DNA of 64,000 nt, taken from positions 186,001 through 250,000 of the forward strand of contig JADJWO010000001.1 of assembly GCA_016716325.1 (NCBI GenBank). The letters are read 5' to 3'. Of the stretch, positions 58,296 through 64,000 are shown piece after piece. The notes below the pieces were generated by a model. The model had not been told where the DNA came from and made no database searches. It worked only from the letters and a program-made list of their open reading frames with translations. Position numbers and translations under genes: made by a program. This DNA comes from Nitrosomonadales bacterium (lineage in GTDB: Bacteria; Pseudomonadota; Gammaproteobacteria; Burkholderiales; Gallionellaceae). The stretch's first letter is position 1, and each line of letters starts with the position of its first letter.

Positions 58296-59747
58296 ATGAG
58301 TTTCGTGCCTGTGATTTTATGGAGTGATGCGCTGGTGTTCCTGCTGATCGGGGCAGTCATCGCGGCCGCCCTGTATGTGCGCAAGCGCGAGCATCTGCTG
58401 CTGCCGTGGCAGCGGGTGGGGCGGAGCAGCGTGGCGATGGTGTCCATGCTGGTGCTGTCGCTGTTCCTGGTCATCGGCTTGCTGGATACCCTGCATTACC
58501 GGGTCGCCATGCCGCAAAGCAACAGCGGTGAGACGATATATTCACCCGAGGTGCTGAGTGTGTTCGACAAGCTGGCCGGGCCGCTGCGCACGCATACCGA
58601 GAAGACCTATTCCGCACCGTTCGCGCTGCACCTGTACGCCAAGGAGAGCCTGACCGACGAGGCCGGGAATGTGGTGCGCGACTATCCGCGCCTGCAATAT
58701 GGCGGCGCGCACCTGTCCGATGAATCGGAGCGCGCTGTGGATGTGGCGAAGCGGGCGTTGATCGGTGCGGTGCTGGGATTGCTGATTGGCGTGCTTATAT
58801 TTGTTGCGGCAAGCTGGATACTGTGCCGTTCAACCCCCTCTCCCTTGCAGGGAGAGGGCGGGGGAGAGGGGGGCAGTGGCGAGACATGCACAGCCCTCTC
58901 CCTAACCCTCTCCCGCCTGCGGGAGAGGGGATGGCGCAGCCCATTGTTGATTGCAGTCCTTGTTATCACCACCCTCATCGGCGCCATCGCCAACCTTGCC
59001 GCTGTCTATCACGTGCTCGGCACCGACAAGGTGGGGCAGGACGTGCTCTACCTCTCGCTCAAGAGCATCCGCACCGGTCTGATCATCGGCACATTGACCA
59101 CGCTGGTGACCTTGCCGCTGGCGTTGTTCCTCGGCGTGGCAGCGGGCTACTTCCGGGGTTGGGTGGATGATGTCATCCAGTACATCTACACGGTGCTGAG
59201 TTCCATCCCCAGCGTGTTGCTCATCGCGGCGGCGGTGCTGATGATGCAGGTCACGCTGGATACCCACCCGGAATGGTTCGAGACCTCGGCGGCGCGGGCG
59301 GACATGCGGTTGGTCGCCTTGTGCCTGATCCTCGGCCTGACCAGCTGGACCGGTCTGTGCCGGCTGCTGCGCGGCGAGACGTTGAAGCTGCGCGAGATGG
59401 AATACATCCAGGCGGCGCAGGCTTTCGGCGTGTCGTCCATGCGCATCCTCACGCGCCACATCATGCCCAATGTGATGCACATCATCCTCATCGCGCTGGT
59501 GATGGATTTCTCCGGTTTGGTGCTGGCCGAGGCGGTGCTGTCTTATGTGGGCGTGGGGGTCGATCCTTCGATGATCTCGTTCGGCACCATGATCAACGCC
59601 GCGCGGCTGGAGATGGGGCGCGAGCCGATGGTGTGGTGGGCGCTGGCTTCAGCCTTCGTGTTCATGCTGGTGCTGGTGCTGGCGGCCAACCTGTTCGCCG
59701 ATGCGGTGCGCGATGCGTTCGATCCGAGGCTGAACCGGACGGCATGA
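58296..59747 (+). CDS. Peptide ABC transporter permease (YejE/OppC-like) with in-frame repeat insertion
   Basis: 483 aa from ATG 58296; upstream in-frame codons are repeat sequence. Six or more helices, OppC-N-like start, and EAA loop LREMEYIQAAQAFGVSSMRI ... HIMPNV. Between the helices at about residues 165-215 lies a hydrophilic stretch (PSPLQGEGGGEGG ... TLSRLRERGW) encoded by a CTCTCCC-type repeat pair at 58834-58930, absent from normal family members. It falls in a periplasmic or cytosolic loop, so the protein may still fold. Second channel subunit; no ATPase gene is present in the window. Confidence 0.88.
   Translation: MSFVPVILWSDALVFLLIGAVIAAALYVRKREHLLLPWQRVGRSSVAMVSMLVLSLFLVIGLLDTLHYRVAMPQSNSGETIYSPEVLSVFDKLAGPLRTHTEKTYSAPFALHLYAKESLTDEAGNVVRDYPRLQYGGAHLSDESERAVDVAKRALIGAVLGLLIGVLIFVAASWILCRSTPSPLQGEGGGEGGSGETCTALSLTLSRLRERGWRSPLLIAVLVITTLIGAIANLAAVYHVLGTDKVGQDVLYLSLKSIRTGLIIGTLTTLVTLPLALFLGVAAGYFRGWVDDVIQYIYTVLSSIPSVLLIAAAVLMMQVTLDTHPEWFETSAARADMRLVALCLILGLTSWTGLCRLLRGETLKLREMEYIQAAQAFGVSSMRILTRHIMPNVMHIILIALVMDFSGLVLAEAVLSYVGVGVDPSMISFGTMINAARLEMGREPMVWWALASAFVFMLVLVLAANLFADAVRDAFDPRLNRTA
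58834..58930. repeat. CTCTCCC-type repeat pair inside the permease gene
   Basis: CCCCCTCTCCCTTGCAGGG ... CCTCTCCCGCCTGCGGGAG; 97 bp, open in the permease frame. Confidence 0.8.
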
Positions 59748-59819
59748 TGAGGAGTGAAGGTGCGTCCCGCTTGAGTTCGGGGGCTGACACGGGATTGCCG
59801 AATGCCAGCTTCGGGTCGT

Positions 59820-59888
59820 TCAGGTTTCTGCGGCTTCCAGTTGTTTTCGCATCTTCTTCAACTGGAACTGGGTGTTGCGCTCTTCGTC
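59820..59888 (-). pseudogene. Fragment of V-type ATPase subunit D gene
   Basis: Encodes DEERNTQFQLKKMRKQLEAA, matching the C-terminus of the complete atpD at 62742 (EEERNTQFQLKVMREQLETS). Only about 23 codons remain. Same strand as the full gene 2.9 kb away. Confidence 0.75.
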
Positions 59889-59908
59889 GATATTCATATC
59901 GATAAACG

Positions 59909-60871
59909 TCAATGATCGTTCGGGCAGCGCCGGGATCCGACAGCAGGCGGAAGTGCCTGGCGCGGCGTTTCCTTGCTGACGGCAACGCTGCCGCCGGTAC
60001 AAATCCATTTAAAAAATTCTTCCGGTAACGACTGGGGTTTCCCGTTTGATTTCCACCCTTGCTTGCGCGCGATCTCCCCGATCCTGCCTATTCTGTTTTC
60101 AGTGAGGGGATGGGTTGCAAAGAATTCAAATTCCCCGGAGCTGTTTTCTTCCTGAAGTTTTCTGGCTTGTAAAAAGAACTCGCCGGCAGAGCCGACATGT
60201 CCATAGAGAGCATGGAGGCTATAAAGCGCCTCAATGTCGGCTTTCTCTTCCTGCTCCCTGCTGAATTTCAATATGGTGAGCAGACCGCTTTGTCCGAGGG
60301 CATTCTCGACCATGCTGTCGCCGATCGCCACGCCGGTAATGGATATGACCGTTCCGGCGATAACGCCGCGCCCAAGGCTTTTGATCGGGTCCCTGTTCTT
60401 GATATGGGAAATTTCGTGGGCCATGACCCACGCAAGGGCGTTCTCGTCAGGCAGTTTTTCGATAAGGCCGCGGAACACAATGATATGACCGCCAAGTGTT
60501 GCGAAGGCATTGATCGTGTCCGTATCGACGTAGTGAACGGTAACGTTCATGTCGGCGGGCAACGACTGCGCTTTTGCAATGCGGTTGGCCAATTGTTGCA
60601 GGTAGGCGGTGAGTTGCCGTTGCGCTTCGGATGATCCGTCTGGCTTGCTGCCCGGACTTTTCTGCAAAAGGGCTTCCTGGTATTGCTCTGCAACTTTCTT
60701 TTCCCATCTGAAGGGAACGAAGGGCGCGAGCAGTTCCGCTGCAAGGGAGATGATTACAACCAGGACGACAAGCGTGCCAATGATCCCAAAGGTCAGCAGA
60801 AAAAATTCCTTCAGCGGATCGTCGTCCGATGAATTGATCCCTTCCGGGATGGTCTTGTTTTCTATTTCCAC
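59909..60871 (-). CDS. M48-family zinc metalloprotease, membrane anchored
   Basis: 320 aa from GTG 60871. One N-terminal transmembrane helix (LLTFGIIGTLVVLVVIISLA), then the M48 core with HEISH zinc site (VMAHEISHIKNRDP) and the third ligand region EEKADIEAL. Resembles the BepA/LoiP/Oma1-like periplasmic proteases of envelope quality control. Downstream of two YbjQ-like genes with short gaps (16 and 36 nt), so one operon. Confidence 0.9.
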   Translation of the reverse strand: MEIENKTIPEGINSSDDDPLKEFFLLTFGIIGTLVVLVVIISLAAELLAPFVPFRWEKKVAEQYQEALLQKSPGSKPDGSSEAQRQLTAYLQQLANRIAKAQSLPADMNVTVHYVDTDTINAFATLGGHIIVFRGLIEKLPDENALAWVMAHEISHIKNRDPIKSLGRGVIAGTVISITGVAIGDSMVENALGQSGLLTILKFSREQEEKADIEALYSLHALYGHVGSAGEFFLQARKLQEENSSGEFEFFATHPLTENRIGRIGEIARKQGWKSNGKPQSLPEEFFKWICTGGSVAVSKETPRQALPPAVGSRRCPNDH

Positions 60872-60887
60872 GCTAACGCCGTGTCAC

Positions 60888-61349
60888 TTACTGATTGCGC
60901 GCCCTTGTGGAAGGGATGATGGCCGTTCCATAAGCCAGTACTTCGACAGAGCCGATCTGACCCTTGTTGCCCTTTGAAATGCTGGAGGTCTCCAGTTTTA
61001 CGTTCAGGATCATGTCGGCTCCCAGCTTGTGCGCTTCCTCCTTCATTCTCAGGATCGCTTCCCTGCGGGCGCGATCGACAAGGCTTTCGTAGGCTCTCAA
61101 ACGACCACCGACGATCATGCGCAGGCCCGCGAGAAACTTCTTGAAAAAATCGACGGAAATAACGACGCTGCCGGCAACCAGGACCGTTTTCACAGAAGCG
61201 TTCGGGGGGAGGGAACCCCTGATCGGAAGGGCGGGCAGATCGAGGAACGTCTTTTCTCTCTGGATGATCGACTTGTAGTGCCTGCTTTCTGCGTATCGCC
61301 CGAAGACGAAGCCAAGTCCCAGAAGGGTAAAGAATATGAGCAGATCCAT
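60888..61349 (-). CDS. Membrane-anchored YbjQ-like (UPF0145) protein
   Basis: 153 aa. N-terminal helix (LLIFFTLLGLGFVFG), then a YbjQ domain with LRMIVGGRLRAYESLVDRAR, EEAHKLGADMILNVKLETSS and EVLAYGTAI. YbjQ proteins form pentamers and are described as putative heavy-metal-binding; the function is unsettled. Middle gene of the operon. Confidence 0.85.
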   Translation of the reverse strand: MDLLIFFTLLGLGFVFGRYAESRHYKSIIQREKTFLDLPALPIRGSLPPNASVKTVLVAGSVVISVDFFKKFLAGLRMIVGGRLRAYESLVDRARREAILRMKEEAHKLGADMILNVKLETSSISKGNKGQIGSVEVLAYGTAIIPSTRARNQ

Positions 61350-61385
61350 GATTTATCATCTCCACCAGGTCGGTTCGTTGCGGAT

Positions 61386-61700
61386 TTATTCGAGGACGAC
61401 AGCCGTTCCATAGGCAAAGAGTTCCGCAGCGCCCTGGGTTACGCTTGAAGTGGAGAAGCGGACATTGAGGACAGCGTTCGCACCGAGTGCTTCTGCCTGC
61501 TGCTTCATCCGCTCGACAGCCTCTTCGCGGGATTCCTGAAGCAACTCCGTATAGCCTTTGAGTTCACCGCCAAAGATGTTCTTCAGGCCCGCCATGATGT
61601 CGCGGCCCACATGCTTTGCCCTTACCGTGCTTCCCTGAACGAGACCGAAGTGTTTCACAATGCTCTTGCCGGGGACGACTTCAAGATTTGTAACAAACAT
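61386..61700 (-). CDS. YbjQ family protein (UPF0145)
   Basis: 104 aa from ATG 61700 (GGGAGG 4 nt upstream). Complete YbjQ domain: VVPGKSIVKHFGLVQGSTV, GGELKGYTELLQESREEAV, ALGANAVLNVRFSTSSV, FAYGTAVVL. First gene of the YbjQ-YbjQ-M48 operon. Confidence 0.9.
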   Translation of the reverse strand: MFVTNLEVVPGKSIVKHFGLVQGSTVRAKHVGRDIMAGLKNIFGGELKGYTELLQESREEAVERMKQQAEALGANAVLNVRFSTSSVTQGAAELFAYGTAVVLE

Positions 61701-61738
61701 ATAACCTCCCTTAAGAAAATGAAGCGAGCCGGACATTC

Positions 61739-62029
61739 AAGGTGAAAAGTACCGGGGTCAAATTTTTTTCTATTGATGTTTCCATAATTAATGACATTCG
61801 CGCCGTCATTCCCGCTTGCGCGGGAATGACGCGGTTTTTCACTCGACTTCATTTCTGATCATCTTGTCTTGATTTATGGAAGGATCAATAACATGAAACG
61901 CCAGAAAAATCTGCCGCAATCTAGCAGTAATCATCCTCTGTGGGTATATGCCGAAATATCTATGCAATTCGGCCTAGCCGCCGAAAATCCCATTCGGTCT
62001 GCCGCGAACTACGATAACTTCAATTGAAG
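61739..62029. repeat. Repeat block B (MITE-like copy B plus short ORF)
   Basis: Begins AAGGTGAAAAGTACCGG; contains the MITE-like unit TTCCATAA ... TTATGGAA (61780-61881) and the ORF at 61893. Tandem with block C. Confidence 0.7.
61893..62027 (+). CDS. Short ORF in repeat block B (44 aa)
   Basis: MKRQKNLPQSSSNHPLWVYA ... ending NYDNFN. GGAAGGA 8 nt upstream lies at the edge of the MITE-like unit. Closely related to the ORF in block C; shorter through small deletions. No known family. Confidence 0.4.
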   Translation: MKRQKNLPQSSSNHPLWVYAEISMQFGLAAENPIRSAANYDNFN

Positions 62030-62361
62030 GTGAAAGGTACCGGAGTCAAATTTTTTCTATTGATGTTTCCATAATTAATGACATTCGCGCCGTCATTCCC
62101 GCGCAAGCGGGAATCCAGTGGGTTTAATGAAAATGCATTTTTTTCTTGCTGGATTCCCGCTTGCGCGGGAATGACGCGGTTTATTTCACTCGACTTCATT
62201 TCTGATCATCTTGTCCTGATTTATGGAAGGATCAATAACATGAAACGCCAGAAAAATCTGCCGCAATCTAGCAGTGATCATCCTTTATGGGTATATGCCG
62301 AAATATCTATGCAATTCGGCCTAGTCGCCAACATTCCATTCGGTCTGCCGCGAAAACACGA
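62030..62361. repeat. Repeat block C (MITE-like copy C plus short ORF)
   Basis: Begins AAGGTGAAAGGTACCGG; the MITE-like unit spans 62067-62228 and carries an extra pair of palindromic units. Confidence 0.7.
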
Positions 62362-62419
62362 CTACGATAACTTCAATTGCGCTTTTGATTTTCTGCCCGG
62401 CGACGCGGGAGGCGTGTAG
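62240..62419 (+). CDS. Short ORF in repeat block C (59 aa)
   Basis: MKRQKNLPQSSSDHPLWVYA, then EISMQFGLVANIPFGLPRK; the same GGAAGGA upstream. Its 3' end overlaps the end of the minus-strand ORF 62362-62616, so its native stop may have been lost. Unknown family. Confidence 0.4.
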   Translation: MKRQKNLPQSSSDHPLWVYAEISMQFGLVANIPFGLPRKHDYDNFNCAFDFLPGDAGGV

Positions 62420-62616
62420 CCGGCAACCCTGTAGATGGTGCGCTCGATCTTTTTGCCCTTGTTGAACTTGATCGAGTGGCACGCCACCACTTCACACCTG
62501 GCAGCAAGATCGGCCAATTGCGAACGAACGGAAGCGAGTGGGATGCCTGTGGCTTCTGCGATCTCCGTGTCAAAACGCTCGCCTTGGGTTTTCAGGTATT
62601 GAAGGATTTCTTTCAT
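62362..62616 (-). CDS. Small winged-helix-like protein (84 aa)
   Basis: MKEILQYLKTQGERFDTEIAEATGIPL gives helix-turn-helix spacing (helix, TEIAEATGIPLASVRSQL recognition helix), followed by a beta wing (CEVVACHSIKFNKGKKIERTIYRVAGY) and a basic tail. Likely a DNA-binding protein of the ArsR/MarR-like size class. RBS is weak. It lies after atpD on the same strand, 125 bp away. Confidence 0.6.
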   Translation of the reverse strand: MKEILQYLKTQGERFDTEIAEATGIPLASVRSQLADLAARCEVVACHSIKFNKGKKIERTIYRVAGYTPPASPGRKSKAQLKLS

Positions 62617-62741
62617 GAGGTCTGCATGATGACACGCTTCCGGTCGATGTGCCTGATTCGGGCACATTCCACTGCGCATCGCAACTGGCGGGATCGATGA
62701 CAGGGTATGTGTGGATGCATGCCTGGAAAGTGTTTTTCCCC

Positions 62742-63374
62742 CTACTGGACTTCGCTGGTTTCCAACTGTTCGCGCATCACCTTCAACTGGAACTGGGTGT
62801 TGCGCTCTTCCTCGGACAACAGCGATTCGATGTGGCGGATGGTGGCCTGGTAGCGCGGGATGACGTTGTACTTGAGCGCGTTGACGCGCTTCTGCGTCTT
62901 GCGCTGCTCGGTCAGCAGGCGCCACAACGCGGTTTCCGATTCGCCCAGTTGCGCCAGCAGGGCGGCGATCTCGGTCATGCGGCTGCGCGCCTCGTCGAAG
63001 CTGGCATCGGTCCACATCAGTCCGATCGGCAGGATCGGCGCGCTTTCCACCGACACGCTGGGATATTCCACGCCGATGCTGCTGCGCGGCAGGATGCGCA
63101 CCGTCAGCACCGGCTTGAGTCCGAGCACCGCCTGGCGCAACTGCGTGCTGCCCATGCGCATGTGGGCGATGGCCAGCCAGTGGTAGGCGCCCTTGAGCGC
63201 GCGACTGACGGCGAGACGCTGCTCGCGGTAGTTCTTCAGGCGCTGCTGCACCAGCCGCGTGAGCAGTTCGCGCTTGCGTTCCAGCAGGTCGTGCCCGTGC
63301 TGCAGCGAGATCACCTGGCGGCGCAACGACAGCAGCGTGTTCTTGGTGGGGCGGACTTTGAGCCGGGTCTTCAT
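62742..63374 (-). CDS. atpD: V-type ATP synthase subunit D
   Basis: 210 aa from ATG 63374. Subunit D family signature: KVRPTKNTLLSLRRQVISLQ and the long antiparallel coiled coil (HGHDLLERKRELLTRLV ... TEQRKTQKRVNALKYNVIPRYQATI). It is the central rotor stalk of the A/V-type ATPase. Its start overlaps the stop of the upstream B subunit gene as ATGA. Confidence 0.92.
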   Translation of the reverse strand: MKTRLKVRPTKNTLLSLRRQVISLQHGHDLLERKRELLTRLVQQRLKNYREQRLAVSRALKGAYHWLAIAHMRMGSTQLRQAVLGLKPVLTVRILPRSSIGVEYPSVSVESAPILPIGLMWTDASFDEARSRMTEIAALLAQLGESETALWRLLTEQRKTQKRVNALKYNVIPRYQATIRHIESLLSEEERNTQFQLKVMREQLETSEVQ

Positions 63375-64000
63375 GGCGTCTTCGCAACGGTGCCTTGCCA
63401 TTGGTGGTATTTGGCCAGGTCGTCAGCGCTGACGCGGGTCAGCGCGTCCGGCGGCAGCAGCGCCAGCAGGTCCCAGGCGAGGTTGAGCGTCTCGACGATG
63501 CTGCGGTCCTCGTCCTCGCCCTGGCCGACGAAGCGGCCCTCGAAGGCCCCGGCGAACGCCAGATAGTCCCGGTCGGTCTCGGACAATTCGTCCGCGCCGA
63601 TGATCGAGGCGAGGTTGCGCACTTCCAGCGCGCGCGCGTAGGACGCGTACAACTGGCTGGCGACACGGGCGTGGTCCTCGCGCGTGAGTTCCTTGCCGAT
63701 GCCGTCCTTCATCAGGCGCGACAGCGACGGCGGGATGTCCACCGGCGGGTAGACGCCGAGGTTGTTCAGCGTGCGGCTCAGCACCAGTTGCCCTTCGGTG
63801 ATGTAGCCGGTGAGGTCGGGGATCGGGTGGGTGATGTCGTCGGACGGCATCGAGACCACCGGCATCATGGTGATCGAGCCGTGCCGTTCGCGGATGCGTC
63901 CGGCGCGTTCATATATTTCCGCAAGGTCGGAATACAGGTAGCCGGGGTAGCCCTTGCGCGCGGGCACGTCGCCCTTGGCGGTGGCGACCTCGCGCAGCGC
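63371..64000 (-). CDS. atpB: V-type ATP synthase subunit B, C-terminal part (partial)
   Basis: The gene starts right of the window; 209 codons are seen. ARKGYPGYLYSDLAEIYERA, HPIPDLTGYITEGQLVLSR and the SRLMKDGIG segment are the regulatory B subunit of A/V-type ATPases, which lacks a full P-loop. With atpD it shows that a V-type ATPase operon runs leftwards into this window. Confidence 0.95.
   Translation of the reverse strand, partial: ALREVATAKGDVPARKGYPGYLYSDLAEIYERAGRIRERHGSITMMPVVSMPSDDITHPIPDLTGYITEGQLVLSRTLNNLGVYPPVDIPPSLSRLMKDGIGKELTREDHARVASQLYASYARALEVRNLASIIGADELSETDRDYLAFAGAFEGRFVGQGEDEDRSIVETLNLAWDLLALLPPDALTRVSADDLAKYHQWQGTVAKTP

Noticed and set aside
62362..63387. 341-codon minus-strand frame continuous from the atpD region to 62362
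   Set aside because: Its first 257 codons are an out-of-frame reading of atpD and the spacer; only the last 84 residues (62362-62616) look like a protein.

Overview
The window comes from a GC-rich Gram-negative chromosome, most likely a betaproteobacterium of the Nitrosomonadales (Gallionellaceae-like). The grounds are the yciB-yciI-bolA-parvulin block, the purL and GTP-dependent pckG content, c-type cytochrome biology and V-type ATPase genes at the right edge. No rRNA, tRNA or CRISPR array was seen.

Region 1 (1-13.2 kb) is ordinary core: the purL end, pckG, a DUF3857/transglutaminase exported protein, a DUF2339 membrane protein, a small hydrolase pair, a long-chain acyl-CoA ligase, a DjlA-type co-chaperone, a histidine phosphatase and an OmpA-family protein. 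Two small genes (49 and 41 aa) lie in the gaps. Region 2 (13.4-28.3 kb) is a five-gene minus-strand cluster of exported DUF11 proteins. It includes a 2012-aa repeat protein and an 1855-aa protein whose C-terminal half looks like an outer-membrane barrel. Region 3 (28.5-36.1 kb) is core again: parvulin, bolA, yciI, yciB, msrB (which lacks a normal start codon), phoH-like, bcp, tadA, L,D-transpeptidase, GNAT, cytochrome c and ygfZ.

Region 4 (36.1-59.8 kb) is the most unusual part. A peptide ABC transporter (lipoprotein binding protein, then two permeases, all plus strand) is split by about 18.6 kb of accessory DNA. That DNA is a chromosomal integron. An IntI-type integrase (55.8-56.8 kb, plus) is divergent from a 12-cassette array (42.2-55.7 kb) whose genes are almost all on the minus strand, each followed by an attC. 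Two more cassettes (toxin-antitoxin remnants) sit against the stop codon of the binding-protein gene, separated from the main array by a non-cassette island. Four near-identical IS1111-type (IS110 family) elements each interrupt an attC at the same position and orientation. Their roughly 345-bp 3' non-coding tails are candidate bridge/seek RNAs. Most cassettes encode small membrane or exported proteins of unknown role, and one encodes a Sll1717-like P-loop ATPase.

Region 5 (59.8-64 kb) has an M48 protease operon with two YbjQ-like proteins, a tandemly duplicated MITE-like repeat carrying short ORFs, a small winged-helix-like ORF, and V-type ATPase subunits D and B (B runs off the edge). Palindromic repeats (GTCATTCCCGC type and CTCTCCC type) are scattered through the window, and in two transporter genes they are embedded in frame.
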